This document shows, piece by piece, positions 9,872 to 20,079 of a stretch of 50,116 bases of DNA. The DNA is taken from assembly GCA_029959905.1 (NCBI GenBank), contig JASCNZ010000019.1, positions 1-50,116 of the forward strand, read 5' to 3'. Below the pieces are notes generated by a model. The model was not told where the DNA came from and ran no database searches. It saw nothing but the letters and a program-made list of their open reading frames with translations. The stretch's first letter is position 1. Each line of letters begins with the position of its first letter. Source of the DNA: Microbacteriaceae bacterium PS02344 (lineage in GTDB: Bacteria; Actinomycetota; Actinomycetes; Actinomycetales; Microbacteriaceae). The translations under genes were made by a program, and so were the position numbers.

Positions 9872-12459
9872 CAGGCGAACCTCGTCGGGGGCTCATAGGG
9901 CTCTTCGCGCACGAACGTCGCGCCGAGCACCTGGCGGATCACGGCCTCGCCGTAGCGCTGCACTCCCCCGGGGGCCGGTGAGCGCTCGGCGCGTCGCGGC
10001 GCGGCGTCGTCGGCCAGGGCGCGCGCGGCCGGGGTGGGACCGGCGGAACGGGCGGCAGCGGATGCCGGCGCGGTCGAGGCCGCCGGCACGCGCGCCACCG
10101 CGGGGGAGGTCGGCGCGGGCTCGTAGGCGGGGTCGTACGGCGGTTCGTCGTCGGGATACGGCGCGTCGGCATCGTCGGGATAGGGGGCATCGGCGTACGG
10201 AGCGTCGGGGTAGGACGTGCCGGGATGCGAGGGAGCGGGGACCGCGGAGGGCGACGCGGCAGAGGGGGTATCGCCGGGAAGCGCGGCGTCGCCGGGCAGC
10301 GGCGGCTCATCACGGTCGACCGTTCCGTCGCGCGGCGGCACGGGCGCCGAGGCCGCGGCCTCGACCTCCTCGGGCTCATCGTCGACCGGCAACCCTGGAG
10401 GGACCGGCGTCGCCGACGGGGCCGACGAGGAGGCCATCGGGTCGGAGGTGGGGATCGTCGCAACGGCCCACTCGGTCACCGGCGTGGCCGTGGCTGCGGA
10501 CCGTGCACCTCCCGCTGAGGGAGTTCCCGCCGCGGAAGAGACGGTGGTGACGGCTGCGCCGGATGGGGCGGAGGCTCGCGCCGCAGGGGCGGGCTCCTTC
10601 GAGGCGGGTTCCGCCGATGTCGCCGCGCCGCTCCCGCCACCCGACCGCGGTGCTCCGCTCGTCGAGGGCGCCCCACCGGCGGGGAGCGGTGCCGGGAGGT
10701 ACTTCACCCGGACGCCCACCTCGTGCTCGATCGCCGTGCGCAGGTGGTCGGACGTGCCGGATCCGGGCGTCGTGCCCTTGAACTTCGCGACGTCGTGCTG
10801 GCTGGCGAAGCCGATCGTCAGCACCTCGGAGTCGGTGTCGTACGCCAGCGGCTGCACGCCGGTGACGACGAGCCAGGAGGCGCGGCTGATGCCCTCGAGC
10901 CGCGTGAGCACGGCGGGCCAGGCGGCGAGGATGCGGTCGAGCGTCACCGGCCCGGTGGGTACGGCCGGAGCCGCCGAATCGGCGACGGCACCGGCCGGTG
11001 TCGGGGCCGACCCTGACGTATCGTCGCCGGCAGCCGGCCGCGCGGCGGAGGGCGCCGAGGCGGCGGCATCCGCGGGCGGCGCGACCGAGGGCGTGGAGGC
11101 CGACCGGGCGCCGGAGGCATCCGACGACGACTCCGCTGATGCCGGGGACGACGCGGCTGATGCCGGGGACGACGCGGCAGGGGCTGGGGACGCGGCAGGA
11201 GCGGGAGCCGACGCGGCAGGAGCAGGCGACCCGGCAGGAGCGGGAGCCGACGCGGATGCCGGTGCGGACGGGGTCGCACGGACCGGAGCCGCGGCCGTCG
11301 TCACGGGCGCCGCGTGGACGGCACCGCCGGTGACGGCATCCGCTCCCCCGGCGAGCACCCGCGCGACCATCAGCTCGAGATGCAGACGCGGAGACGTCGC
11401 ACCCGACATGTCGTCGAGAGCCGCGCTGACGACATCGGCGGTGCGCGACAGGCGCGAGGCTCCGAAAGCCGCGGCCTGCGTGCGCATGCGCTCGAGCTCG
11501 TCGTCGGCCAGGCCGCGCAGCACCGCGGATGCGCCGTTGCCGACGGCCGCGATCACGATGAGGTCGCGGAGCCGCTCGAGCAGGTCGTCGACGAATCGAC
11601 GAGGGTCCTGACCGGTCTGCACCACGCGATCGATCGCGGGGAAGGCCGTGGCGGCGTCGGCGATCGCGAGGGCGTCGACGATCTCGTCGAGCAGCGCCCC
11701 GTGCGTGTAGCCGAGCAGGGCGACGGCGCGCTCGTAGCCCACGGTGACCGTCTCGGAGCCCGCCGGCGCGTCGGACCCGGCGATGAGCTGGTCGAGGAGC
11801 GACAGGGTGTCGCGCGGCGATCCGCCACCGGCGCGCACGACGAGGGGCAGCACGCCCTGCTCGACGACGACACCCTCTTCGGCGCAGAGCTTCTCGACGT
11901 ACTCGAGCATCGCGGCCGGCGGCACCAGGCGGAACGGATAGTGGTGGGTGCGCGAGCGGATCGTGCCGAGCACCTTCTCGGGCTCGGTCGTCGCGAAGAT
12001 GAACTTGACGTGCGGCGGGGGCTCTTCGACGAGCTTGAGCAGGGCGTTGAACCCCTGCGGCGTCACCATGTGCGCCTCATCGAGGATGAAGATCTTGTAG
12101 CGGTCGCGGCTCGGGGCGAACGTGGCCCGCTCGCGCAGATCGCGGGCGTCGTCGACACCGTTGTGGCTGGCCGCGTCGATCTCGACCACGTCGAGCGAGC
12201 CGCCGCCGGCGCGGGACAGCTCGACGCAGCTCGGGCACGTGCCGCAGGGGGTGTCTGTCGGACCCTCAGCGCAGTTCAGGCAGCGCGCGAGGATGCGCGC
12301 CGAGGTGGTCTTGCCGCACCCGCGGGGACCCGAGAAGAGGTACGCGTGCCCCACCCGATCGCCGCGCAGGGCGGTCATCAGCGGATCGGTCACCTGGGAC
12401 TGCCCGATCATCTCGCCGAACGTCTCGGGGCGGTAGCGGCGGTAGAGGGCTGTGGTCAC
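9871..12459 (-). CDS. dnaX: DNA polymerase III subunits gamma/tau
   Basis: This 862-residue clamp-loader ATPase carries an AAA+ domain with Walker [10 protein letters not shown] (near 45-53), a four-Cys zinc module just after it ([15 protein letters not shown]), and the DEAH Walker B. The collar domain ends near residue 375. After this come two Ala/Pro/Ser-rich linkers (about 385-500 and 600-840) flanking a folded segment near 505-590 that should be the tau-type polymerase-binding part. The start is GTG, six bases after TAGGCT, so the mRNA is probably leaderless. The tail holds short tandem repeats (PYPDD-like). No slippery A-rich frameshift site for a gamma form was seen. Confidence 0.95.
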   Translation of the reverse strand: MTTALYRRYRPETFGEMIGQSQVTDPLMTALRGDRVGHAYLFSGPRGCGKTTSARILARCLNCAEGPTDTPCGTCPSCVELSRAGGGSLDVVEIDAASHNGVDDARDLRERATFAPSRDRYKIFILDEAHMVTPQGFNALLKLVEEPPPHVKFIFATTEPEKVLGTIRSRTHHYPFRLVPPAAMLEYVEKLCAEEGVVVEQGVLPLVVRAGGGSPRDTLSLLDQLIAGSDAPAGSETVTVGYERAVALLGYTHGALLDEIVDALAIADAATAFPAIDRVVQTGQDPRRFVDDLLERLRDLIVIAAVGNGASAVLRGLADDELERMRTQAAAFGASRLSRTADVVSAALDDMSGATSPRLHLELMVARVLAGGADAVTGGAVHAAPVTTAAAPVRATPSAPASASAPAPAGSPAPAASAPAPAASPAPAASSPASAASSPASAESSSDASGARSASTPSVAPPADAAASAPSAARPAAGDDTSGSAPTPAGAVADSAAPAVPTGPVTLDRILAAWPAVLTRLEGISRASWLVVTGVQPLAYDTDSEVLTIGFASQHDVAKFKGTTPGSGTSDHLRTAIEHEVGVRVKYLPAPLPAGGAPSTSGAPRSGGGSGAATSAEPASKEPAPAARASAPSGAAVTTVSSAAGTPSAGGARSAATATPVTEWAVATIPTSDPMASSSAPSATPVPPGLPVDDEPEEVEAAASAPVPPRDGTVDRDEPPLPGDAALPGDTPSAASPSAVPAPSHPGTSYPDAPYADAPYPDDADAPYPDDEPPYDPAYEPAPTSPAVARVPAASTAPASAAARSAGPTPAARALADDAAPRRAERSPAPGGVQRYGEAVIRQVLGATFVREEPYEPPTRFA

Positions 12460-12465
12460 CAGAAC

Positions 12466-12471
12466 AGCCTA
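12466..12471 (-). promoter_or_regulatory. -10 box TAGGCT, leaderless promoter of dnaX
   Basis: TAGGCT, then GTTCTG, then the GTG start. From the hexamer through GTGACC it matches the mqo start block at all but one base. Confidence 0.6.
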
Positions 12472-12526
12472 CGTCGTGCCGCCGACATCGCGGCGGGCGC
12501 CCCGAGGCGGTGCGCCCGCCGCACGA

Positions 12527-15079
12527 TCACTCGACCGGCGCCGCGACCGGCGCCGTCACCGGCGCGACGGTCGGCGAGGCCGGGGCGACGATCGGGATCG
12601 CCGACGTGATGACCGGGACCGATGCCGACAGCACCGTGCCGTCCTCGCGCCGGGCATCCGCGAACTTCCGCAGCGACGGGCGCCCCGGGATGATGGGGCC
12701 CTGATCGGCCAGCGGCGCGACGACCTCCTCGCCGGCCTCGGCGATGTACGCGGTGCCCCGCACGGTGAACGAGACGGGGGCGCCCGAACGCACCCGCAGG
12801 CGCAGCTCGTCGGCGGTCACCGAGACGGTGACCTCGGACCCCTTCCACTGCAGCGGGAACGACAGCGACGGCCAGGCCGCCGGCAGGCGCGGGTCGAAGC
12901 TCAGCTCGCCCTCGTAGTCGCGCATGCCGCCGAAGCCGCACACGAGCGCGGTCCACACGCCGCCGGCCGAGGCGACGTGCACGCCGTCGGCGGCGTTGTT
13001 GTGCAGGTCGTGGAGGTCGACGAAGATCGACTCCTCGAAGTACTCCAGCGCGAGGTCCTGGTAGCCGACCTCGGCCGCGAGGATCGACTGCACGACCGCC
13101 GAGAGGGTCGAGTCACCCGTGGTCAGCGGGTCGTAGTAGTCGAAGTCGGCGCGCTTCTCCTCGAACGAGAAGTGGTTGCCCTGCAGGAACAGCGCCAGCA
13201 CGACGTCGGCCTGCTTGAGCACCTGGAACCGGTAGATCACCAGCGGGTGGAAGTGCAGCAGCAGGGGACGCTGCGAATCGGGCGTGTGCGCCAGGTCCCA
13301 GACCTCGCGCTCGAGGAACAGCGAGTCCTGGGGGTGGATGCCGAGGTTCTCGCTGTACGGGATGAACATGCAGTCGGCGGCCCGCTCCCAGGCCTCCGCC
13401 TCGCCCTCGCCCAGACCGGTGCGGTCGACGAGGTCGCGGTAGTCGTCGGGGTACGTCTCGCGGATCTCCCGCACCACCTCGGCGGCGAAGCGCAGGTTGT
13501 AGCGCGCCATCACGTTCGTGTACAGGTTGTCGTTCACGACGGTCGTGTACTCGTCGGGACCCGTCACACCGTGGATGTGGAAGGTCTGGATGCCGTCGGC
13601 CGCCGCTGCGTCCTCGACGGTCTGCGCCGAGCGCCAGAAGCCGAGCGTCGCCCACAGGCGCGCCGTCTCGACGGCGATGTCGGCGCCCTCGCGGCGGAGG
13701 AACTCGGTGTCGCCCGTCGCGCCGACGTACTTGCCGAGCGCGAAGCTCACGTCGGCGTTGATGTGGTACTGCGCGGTGCCGGCGGCGTAGTACGCCGACG
13801 CCTCCTCGCCGTTGATCGTGCGCCACGGGAACAGCGCACCCGCCTCGTTGAGCTGCCCCGCCCGGCGGCGGGCCGCGGGGAGCATGAGCACGCGGGCGCG
13901 CAGAGCGTTCCTCGCCCATTGCGGCGAGGTGTACGCGAGGAAGGGGAGCACGTAGATCTCGGTGTCCCAGAAGTAGTGGCCGCTGTAGCCGGAGCCCGAG
14001 ACGCCCTTCGCGGGGACACCGGTGCCGTCGGCGCGGGCCGCCGCCTGCGCGAGCTGGAACAGGCACCAGCGAGTGGCCTGCTGCAGGTCGTCGTGGCCGC
14101 CGATCTGCACGTCGCTGCGGGCCCAGAACGCGTCGAGCCAGTCGCGCTGACGCTGGAACTGCGTCTCGACGCCCTCGACGGCCACCCGGTCGAGCGAGCG
14201 GCGGCAGCGGTCGACGAGCTCGCGCGGGGGCACGCCCCGGGAGGTGTGGTAGCTCACGAGCTTGGTGAGCGTGATGGGCACACCGGCCTTGGCCTGCACG
14301 CGGAAGACGTTCTTCGCGATGTCGGACTCGACCAGCGCGCGGGCGCTGAACTCGTTCTCGGTGTCGATCACGTGATCGGCCACCACAGCCACGGTCATGC
14401 CCGACGCGGCGACGCGGTACGAGAGCGCGGAGCGCAGTCCGTCCTGCCAGTGCTCGGCCGGCTCGAGCACGCGATCGGCGATCCGCTCGGCCTTGCGCGG
14501 GTCGAAGCCGGACTTCTGCGCGGCCGCGGGCGTGCCGGCGTACACGCCCGCGCCGTCCTGACGGTTGAGGATCTGGCAGCTGATCGTCACGGGTGCGTCG
14601 GAGTTCTCGACGACGACCTCGAGTCGGAGGATGGCGAGGTGCCGCTCCTCGAAACTCACGATCCGCTCGTCGCGCATGCGCACGCGCTTGCCCGACGGGG
14701 TCTCCCACACCACGACACGCTCGAGCACGCCGGTCTGGAAGTCGAGCGTGCGGCGGTACTCGCGCACGTCGGCGTCGTCGAACGAGATGGGCTCGTCGTC
14801 GACGTACACCCGCATGACCTTGGCATCCGGAGCGTTGACGATGGTCTGCCCGACCTCGGCGAAGCCGTACGCCTGCTCGGCGTGCCGGATCGGCCACGTC
14901 TCGTGCAGACCGTTGATGAAGGTGCCGTGCTCGTGGGCGCCGCGGCCCTCGATGTGGTTGCCCCGCAGGCCGAGGTAGCCGTTGCCGACCGAGAACAGGG
15001 TCTCGCCGACGCCTTCCTCGGAGTAGCGCGTCTCGACGAGACGCCAGGGGTCGACGGGGAAGTGGTCGGGGTCGATCAT
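12527..15079 (-). CDS. Glycoside hydrolase family 65 disaccharide phosphorylase
   Basis: This 850-residue GH65 enzyme splits an alpha-glucoside with phosphate to give beta-glucose 1-phosphate and glucose. The N-terminal super-sandwich domain is followed by the alpha/alpha barrel. The catalytic acid is Glu510 in the GPDEY motif, and SGYSGHYFWDTE and HVASAGGVW blocks are conserved. Maltose, trehalose, nigerose or kojibiose could be the substrate; sequence alone does not decide. It overlaps the beta-phosphoglucomutase stop by four bases (ATGA). That partner converts the product to glucose 6-phosphate. The C-terminus is a repetitive Pro/Ala/Val tail of about 25 residues not typical of the family. 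Confidence 0.93.
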   Translation of the reverse strand: MIDPDHFPVDPWRLVETRYSEEGVGETLFSVGNGYLGLRGNHIEGRGAHEHGTFINGLHETWPIRHAEQAYGFAEVGQTIVNAPDAKVMRVYVDDEPISFDDADVREYRRTLDFQTGVLERVVVWETPSGKRVRMRDERIVSFEERHLAILRLEVVVENSDAPVTISCQILNRQDGAGVYAGTPAAAQKSGFDPRKAERIADRVLEPAEHWQDGLRSALSYRVAASGMTVAVVADHVIDTENEFSARALVESDIAKNVFRVQAKAGVPITLTKLVSYHTSRGVPPRELVDRCRRSLDRVAVEGVETQFQRQRDWLDAFWARSDVQIGGHDDLQQATRWCLFQLAQAAARADGTGVPAKGVSGSGYSGHYFWDTEIYVLPFLAYTSPQWARNALRARVLMLPAARRRAGQLNEAGALFPWRTINGEEASAYYAAGTAQYHINADVSFALGKYVGATGDTEFLRREGADIAVETARLWATLGFWRSAQTVEDAAAADGIQTFHIHGVTGPDEYTTVVNDNLYTNVMARYNLRFAAEVVREIRETYPDDYRDLVDRTGLGEGEAEAWERAADCMFIPYSENLGIHPQDSLFLEREVWDLAHTPDSQRPLLLHFHPLVIYRFQVLKQADVVLALFLQGNHFSFEEKRADFDYYDPLTTGDSTLSAVVQSILAAEVGYQDLALEYFEESIFVDLHDLHNNAADGVHVASAGGVWTALVCGFGGMRDYEGELSFDPRLPAAWPSLSFPLQWKGSEVTVSVTADELRLRVRSGAPVSFTVRGTAYIAEAGEEVVAPLADQGPIIPGRPSLRKFADARREDGTVLSASVPVITSAIPIVAPASPTVAPVTAPVAAPVE

Positions 15080-15834
15080 GCGGTCTCCGGAGCAGCGGTC
15101 GGGATGAGGGACAGGAACTGGTCGAGATCGTCGACGACCTCCGTCGCGCCGGCGGCGCGGAGGGCGTCGGCGCCCGTGCCGCGGTCGACGCCGATGACGT
15201 GCGCGTAGCCGGCGGCGGCGGCGGATGCGGCGCCCGAGGTCGCGTCCTCGAACGCGACGCTGAGCGACGGGTCGACGCCGAGCGCCTCGGCGCCCGCGCG
15301 GAACATGTCGGGCGCCGGCTTGGAGGCCAGGCCCTCGCGTTCGGCGACGACACCGTCGACGACCACGCGGAAGTAGGAGCGGAGGCCGGCGGCGGCCAGC
15401 ACCTCCTCGGCGTTCTTCGAGCTCGAGACGACGCCCAGCGGCACACCGGCGTCGTGCAGACGCTGCACCACGGCCAGCGAGCCGGGGTACGCAGCGATGC
15501 CGTCTCGGCGCAGTTCGGCGGCGAAGGCGTCGTTCTTGCGGTTGCCGATGCCGCAGATCGTGTCGGCGGAGGGCGGGTCGTCGACCTCACCCCAGGGGAT
15601 CTCGACGTTGCGGCTGTGCAGCAGGCTCGCGACCCCGTCGTAGCGCTTCTTGCCATCGACGTAGTCGAAGTAGTCGGCATCGGTGTAGGCCGGGGTGATG
15701 TCCCACTCGGCGAACACCTGGTCGAAGACCGCCTTCCACGCGCGCATGTGCACTTCGGCGGTCGGCGTGAGCACGCCGTCGAGGTCGAAGAGCACACCCT
15801 CTGCGGCGAGCAGATCGGGCAGGTTTTCCGGCAC
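15076..15834 (-). CDS. pgmB: Beta-phosphoglucomutase-family HAD enzyme
   Basis: This 252-residue HAD enzyme has motif I FDLDGVLT (D17 and D19), motif II SSSKN, a Lys in ASKPAPD and motif IV VAFEDATSG. It is expected to convert beta-glucose 1-phosphate to glucose 6-phosphate. Its position directly before the GH65 phosphorylase gene, with ATGA overlap, supports this. The GTG at 15834 is preferred because GGAGG lies five bases upstream; a GTG at 15870 has its purine stretch directly against the codon. Upstream, TTATCC and TACGCT (15890-15895) with 17 bp between them form a plausible promoter. Confidence 0.9.
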   Translation of the reverse strand: MPENLPDLLAAEGVLFDLDGVLTPTAEVHMRAWKAVFDQVFAEWDITPAYTDADYFDYVDGKKRYDGVASLLHSRNVEIPWGEVDDPPSADTICGIGNRKNDAFAAELRRDGIAAYPGSLAVVQRLHDAGVPLGVVSSSKNAEEVLAAAGLRSYFRVVVDGVVAEREGLASKPAPDMFRAGAEALGVDPSLSVAFEDATSGAASAAAAGYAHVIGVDRGTGADALRAAGATEVVDDLDQFLSLIPTAAPETA

Positions 15835-15889
15835 AGAGACCTCCAGGGAGAAGGGCGAGGGTTTCGGCACTCCTCCGTGCCACCATGAC

Positions 15890-15918
15890 AGCGTAGTGGG
15901 GAGGGCGATCCAGGATAA
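15890..15918 (-). promoter_or_regulatory. Candidate promoter of pgmB-GH65
   Basis: On the minus strand TTATCC and TACGCT are separated by 17 bases, leaving a leader of roughly 50 bases. The -35 is a poor match, so the call rests mainly on spacing and the TANNNT box. Confidence 0.4.
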
Positions 15919-15950
15919 CCCCTGCGTACGAGGTGTCCGCGAAGGTGTCC

Positions 15951-17171
15951 TCAGAGCAGGCCGGCGGTCTGCCGTGCGATCTGCAGTTCCTCGTTCGTCG
16001 GCACCACGAGCACCGTGACGGCGGAGGCATCCGTCGAGATCCTCCGGATGCCGCGCGCGCGGGTCTCGTTGCGCTGCGCGTCGATCTCGACCCCGGCGAA
16101 GCCGAGTGTCGACATGGCCTCGGCGCGCACCCGGGCGGCGTTCTCGCCGACCCCGGCGGTGAAGGAGATGACGTCGACTCCCCCGAGCTGCGCGATGTAC
16201 GCGCCGGCGTACGCCCGCAGACGGTGCACGTACACGTCGAGCGCGAGGGTGGCATCGTCCTCGCCGGCCTCCGCGCCCGCCAGGATGTCGCGCATGTCGC
16301 TGCGGCCCGCCAAACCCTTCAGCCCGCTGCGCGTGTTGAGCAGGGCGTCGAGGTCGTTGATCGACAGCCCGGCGCGGCGCGACAGGTGCACGAGCGCCGC
16401 CGGGTCGAGGTCGCCGGAGCGGGTGCCCATGACGAGACCCTCCAGCGGGGTGAGCCCCATCGAGGTCTCGACCGAGCGGCCGCCGTCGATGGCCGTGACC
16501 GAGGCGCCGTTGCCGAGGTGGAAGACGAGCTGCTTCAGCTCGGCCAGATCCCGGCCGAGGTGAGCGGCGGCCGCCTCGCTGACGAACTGGTGGCTGGTGC
16601 CGTGGAAGCCGTAGCGGCGCACGCGGTGCTGACGCGCGAGCTCGGCGTCGATCGCGTACGTGTAGGCGGCCGGCGGCAGCGTCTGATGGAAGGCGGTGTC
16701 GAAGACGGCCACGTGCGGCACCCCGCGGAACACGGCCTTCGCCGCGAGGATGCCGGCGAGGTTCGCCGGGTTGTGCAGCGGCGCGAGCACCGCCAGCTCC
16801 TCGATCTGCCGCTCGACGTCGGCGTCGATGAGCGTCGGGGCGTAGAACCGCGCGCCGCCGTGCACGACGCGGTGCCCCACGGCCACGGGCGGATGCTCCG
16901 CCAGCGACGGGCCGTGCTCGGCGAACTGCTCGAGCATCACGGCGAAGGCCGCGTGATGGTCGGGGATGGAGCGTTCGTCGTCGTAGGTCGCGTCGAGCAT
17001 CGTGGGCGCGGCATCCGTCGTGGGCGCCGGACGCACGGTGTGCGAGGCCGCCCCCACCTCTTGCCCGATGCGTTCGATGAGACCGGCGGCCAACTCGTGC
17101 TCGCTCTCGATGTCGAGCAGGCTGTACTTCAGCGACGACGAACCGCTGTTGATGACGAGGATCGCGCTCAT
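15951..17171 (-). CDS. ackA: Acetate kinase
   Basis: This 406-residue enzyme interconverts acetyl phosphate plus ADP with acetate plus ATP. The N-terminal ILVINSGSSSLKYSL signature, GHRVVHGG, and the FHLGNGASVTAIDGG and GTRSGDLDP phosphate-binding blocks are all present, as is the ENAARVR region. Its ATG overlaps the pta stop by four bases (ATGA), with GGGAGG upstream, so translation is coupled to pta. About 115 bases separate it from pgmB. Confidence 0.96.
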   Translation of the reverse strand: MSAILVINSGSSSLKYSLLDIESEHELAAGLIERIGQEVGAASHTVRPAPTTDAAPTMLDATYDDERSIPDHHAAFAVMLEQFAEHGPSLAEHPPVAVGHRVVHGGARFYAPTLIDADVERQIEELAVLAPLHNPANLAGILAAKAVFRGVPHVAVFDTAFHQTLPPAAYTYAIDAELARQHRVRRYGFHGTSHQFVSEAAAAHLGRDLAELKQLVFHLGNGASVTAIDGGRSVETSMGLTPLEGLVMGTRSGDLDPAALVHLSRRAGLSINDLDALLNTRSGLKGLAGRSDMRDILAGAEAGEDDATLALDVYVHRLRAYAGAYIAQLGGVDVISFTAGVGENAARVRAEAMSTLGFAGVEIDAQRNETRARGIRRISTDASAVTVLVVPTNEELQIARQTAGLL

Positions 17172-19285
17172 GCGCCGCCTCCCTGGGCCTGGATCGCGGT
17201 GATCGCGACGGTGTTGACGATGTCGTCGACGAGCGCGCCGCGCGACAGGTCGTTGATCGGCTTGTTCAGACCCTGCAGCACCGGGCCGATCGCGACGGCA
17301 CCCGCCGACCGCTGCACCGCCTTGTACGTGTTGTTCCCCGTGTTGAGGTCAGGGAAGACGAACACCGTCGCGCGCCCCGCGACGGCCGAGTCGGGCAGCT
17401 TCGCGCGCGCGACCGCGGCGTCCGCCGCGGCGTCGTACTGGATGGGGCCCTCGACCGGCAGCTCCGGCGCACGCTCGCGCACGAGCGCCGTCGCCTCGCG
17501 CACCTTGTCGACGTCGGCACCGGAGCCGGATTCGCCGGTCGAGTACGACAGCATCGCGACCCGCGGATCGATGCCGAACTGCCGTGCGGTGGCCGCCGAC
17601 GAGACGGCGATGTCGGCGAGTTGCGTACTCGTCGGGTCGGGGATCACCGCGCAGTCGCCGTAGACGAGCACGCGGTCGGCGAGCGCCATGAGGAACACGC
17701 TCGACACGACCTCGACACCCGGCTTGGTCTTGATGATCTCGAACGACGGGCGGATGGTGTGCGCCGTCGTGTGCGCGGCGCCCGACACCATGCCGTCGGC
17801 GAGCCCCAGGTGCACCATCATCGTGCCGAAGTACGACACGTCGGTGACGGTGTCGGCGGCCTGGGCGAAGGTGATGCCCTTGTGCGCGCGCAGCCGCGCG
17901 TACTCGGCGGCGAAGCGCTCGACATGCGCCGGATCGGTGGGGCTGATGACCTCGGCGGCGGCGATGTCGACGCCGAGTTCGGCGGCGCGCGAGCGCACGG
18001 CCTGCTCGTCGCCGAGGATGACGAGGTCGGCCACCTCGCGCGCCAGCAGCGTCGCGGCGGCCCGCAGGATGCGGTCGTCATCGCCCTCGGGCAGCACGAT
18101 GCGACGTCGGTCGGCCCGTGCCCGCTCGATCAGCCCGTACTCGAACATGAGCGGGGTGACGACGCGCGATTCGGCGAGACCCACCTGCGTCACGAGCTCG
18201 CCGAGGTCGACGTGCTCCTGGAAGAGTCCGAGCGCCCGGTCGTAGCGGCCGCGCGCATCGGCCGACAGGCGCCCGCGCGCCCCCATGACCCGCACCGCCG
18301 TGTCGTAGGTGCCGAGGTCGGTGGCGATGATCGGCACACCGGAGGGGAACCCGTCGAGCAGCTGCACGATGGGCTCGGGGAGCGGGAACGGCCCGTTGAG
18401 GATGATGCCGCTCACCCGCGGGAAGGTGCCGGATGCGTCGGCGAGCAGCGTCGCGAGCAGCACCTCGGTGCGGTCGGCGGGGATGACGACGACCGATTCC
18501 TCGGTGATGCGGGGCAGCACGTTCACCATCGACATGCCGGCCACGACGATCGACAGCGCCTCTCGGCCGAGGCGCGCCTCGTCGCCCTTGAGCAGGCGGC
18601 CGTCGACGGCGGCCAGGATGCCGCGGATCGAGGGGGCCACGAGCGTACGGTCCTCGGGCAGCGCCCAGACGGGCGTGCCCTTCTCGGGACGGATGCCGCG
18701 CACGGCGTCGACGATCGCGTCGAGCTCGTCCGGGTCGGCGCGGTTGACGATCACGGCGAACAGCTCGGCCCGCTCCTGGTCGAGCTCGGCGAGCGCGAGA
18801 GCGGCGATCTGGCCCACGGCGGCGGGGGTGCGGGCCGTCGTCGTCCCCAGCTGCTCGGCGGCCCGCTGCTGGTCGCGCCCGCTGAGCACGAGCAGCACCG
18901 GAGCGGCGAGGTTGGCGGCGATGCGGGCGTTGACACCCAGCTCGGCGGGACTCGCGACGTCGGTGTAGTCGCTGCCGATGATGACCACCGCGTCGCACTG
19001 CGCCTCGACCGCTTTGAAGCGGGCGACGATCGTCGCCAGGGCGTGCTCGGGGTCCTGGCGCACATCGTCGTAGGTCACGCCGATGCAATCGTCGTAGTCG
19101 AGGTGCACGCCGTCGTGGGCGAGCAGCAGCTCGAGGATCTCGTCGCGCTCCGTCACCGACCGCGCGATGGGGCGGAACACCCCGACCCGCGGCGTGACGC
19201 GCATGAGGGCGTCGAGCACGCCCAGGGCGATGGTCGACTTACCGGTATGGCCTTCGGCCGAGGTGATGTAGATGCTCCGCGCCAC
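17168..19285 (-). CDS. pta: Phosphate acetyltransferase, long form
   Basis: This 705-residue enzyme forms acetyl phosphate from acetyl-CoA. It is the long, two-domain type: an N-terminal P-loop domain of the dethiobiotin-synthetase fold (EGHTGKSTIALGVLDAL, about 11-27), a DRTGG middle region, and a C-terminal catalytic domain from about residue 375 with VLPEGDDDR and MLSYSTGESGSG blocks. Pta and AckA act together in acetate overflow and assimilation. The start is GTG, six bases after a TAGGCT box, suggesting a leaderless mRNA. Confidence 0.95.
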   Translation of the reverse strand: MARSIYITSAEGHTGKSTIALGVLDALMRVTPRVGVFRPIARSVTERDEILELLLAHDGVHLDYDDCIGVTYDDVRQDPEHALATIVARFKAVEAQCDAVVIIGSDYTDVASPAELGVNARIAANLAAPVLLVLSGRDQQRAAEQLGTTTARTPAAVGQIAALALAELDQERAELFAVIVNRADPDELDAIVDAVRGIRPEKGTPVWALPEDRTLVAPSIRGILAAVDGRLLKGDEARLGREALSIVVAGMSMVNVLPRITEESVVVIPADRTEVLLATLLADASGTFPRVSGIILNGPFPLPEPIVQLLDGFPSGVPIIATDLGTYDTAVRVMGARGRLSADARGRYDRALGLFQEHVDLGELVTQVGLAESRVVTPLMFEYGLIERARADRRRIVLPEGDDDRILRAAATLLAREVADLVILGDEQAVRSRAAELGVDIAAAEVISPTDPAHVERFAAEYARLRAHKGITFAQAADTVTDVSYFGTMMVHLGLADGMVSGAAHTTAHTIRPSFEIIKTKPGVEVVSSVFLMALADRVLVYGDCAVIPDPTSTQLADIAVSSAATARQFGIDPRVAMLSYSTGESGSGADVDKVREATALVRERAPELPVEGPIQYDAAADAAVARAKLPDSAVAGRATVFVFPDLNTGNNTYKAVQRSAGAVAIGPVLQGLNKPINDLSRGALVDDIVNTVAITAIQAQGGGA

Positions 19286-19291
19286 GGCTCC

Positions 19292-19297
19292 AGCCTA
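19292..19297 (-). promoter_or_regulatory. -10 box TAGGCT, leaderless promoter of pta-ackA
   Basis: TAGGCT is separated from the GTG start by six bases (GGAGCC). No -35 of good quality was found. Confidence 0.55.
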
Positions 19298-19347
19298 GGT
19301 GCACGATCCTCGGGGCGGCCTGGAAAGCGGCCGGGGATATGGGATGC

Positions 19348-20079
19348 TCAGCATCCGTCCGTCGACGACAGCGCGTCGACCACCGCGGCCGCATCGTCGC
19401 TGTACCGCGTGTAGTAGTCGGAGTCGAGGTTGATCTGCACCCGGTGGATCGCGATCGAGGGGTCGAGGTCGGGCCAGCCGGGCACGCGCGCGAGCCGTTC
19501 GTAGAAGAGCGTCGCCGACGTCGCCGGGTCCATGCGCTGCTCGACGCTGCCCCACCACTCCTGCTGCTGGAAGAGCCCGATGCTCGTGGTGCGCGAGCCG
19601 TCGGGGTTGGTGAACCCGCTCGTCTCCCAGTCGCCGTAGTCGATGTTGCGCAGGCTGCTCTCGCCCATCGCGGTCATCACGCCGAGGATCTGCCCGCGCC
19701 GGTCGAAACCCATGGCCGATGCCGTCGACATGATCGTCGCGGCATTCTCGAGCTGCTCCCCCTGCCACCCGGCCACGCCGGCGTCGGGGAAGGTGCGCGG
19801 GTCGTCACGGCAGATCGCGAGCGGCCGCTCCGCCCCGAGGCCGAGAGGAACGAGCGCCGCGACGCCGGCGACCAGGGCGACAACGAGGGCCGTGATGCCG
19901 ACGCGGCGCAGCACGAGCATCCGTCGCTTCCGCTGCGCAGCCCGAGCGCGCGCGCTGTTCGGCCGGCGGCGCGGGGCGACCTTCTTCCGCCCCGGGCGAC
20001 GGGTGCCGGTGCGGCGACCGGTCGTCGCCCGCGACGACCGCGACCGGGGAGCGGATGCCCGGGGCCGGCGTGCCGTCAT
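19348..20079 (-). CDS. Exported lysozyme-like protein
   Basis: This 243-residue protein has a very basic, disordered N-terminus (about 1-52, mostly Arg, Ala and Pro). A single hydrophobic segment follows (about 58-78), consistent with a signal anchor. The outer domain carries GESSLRN with a Glu in the position of lysozyme/transglycosylase catalytic acids, then SIGLFQQQ and a conserved D-x-Y-Y-x-R-Y-S-D-D tail. This resembles the actinobacterial soluble-lytic-transglycosylase-like family, so a peptidoglycan role is likely but not proven. The ATG overlaps the rhomboid stop by four bases, so the two genes are co-translated. Confidence 0.7.
   Translation of the reverse strand: MTARRPRASAPRSRSSRATTGRRTGTRRPGRKKVAPRRRPNSARARAAQRKRRMLVLRRVGITALVVALVAGVAALVPLGLGAERPLAICRDDPRTFPDAGVAGWQGEQLENAATIMSTASAMGFDRRGQILGVMTAMGESSLRNIDYGDWETSGFTNPDGSRTTSIGLFQQQEWWGSVEQRMDPATSATLFYERLARVPGWPDLDPSIAIHRVQINLDSDYYTRYSDDAAAVVDALSSTDGC

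Noticed and set aside
10140..11280. Frameshift site for a gamma form of DnaX
   Set aside because: There is no A-rich slippery heptamer followed by a hairpin at a suitable place. The region is only GC-rich repeats.
12452..15208. Long plus-strand open frame over the GH65 gene
   Set aside because: It is antisense to a clear GH65 protein with intact catalytic motifs. The translation is low in hydrophobic core and unrecognisable.
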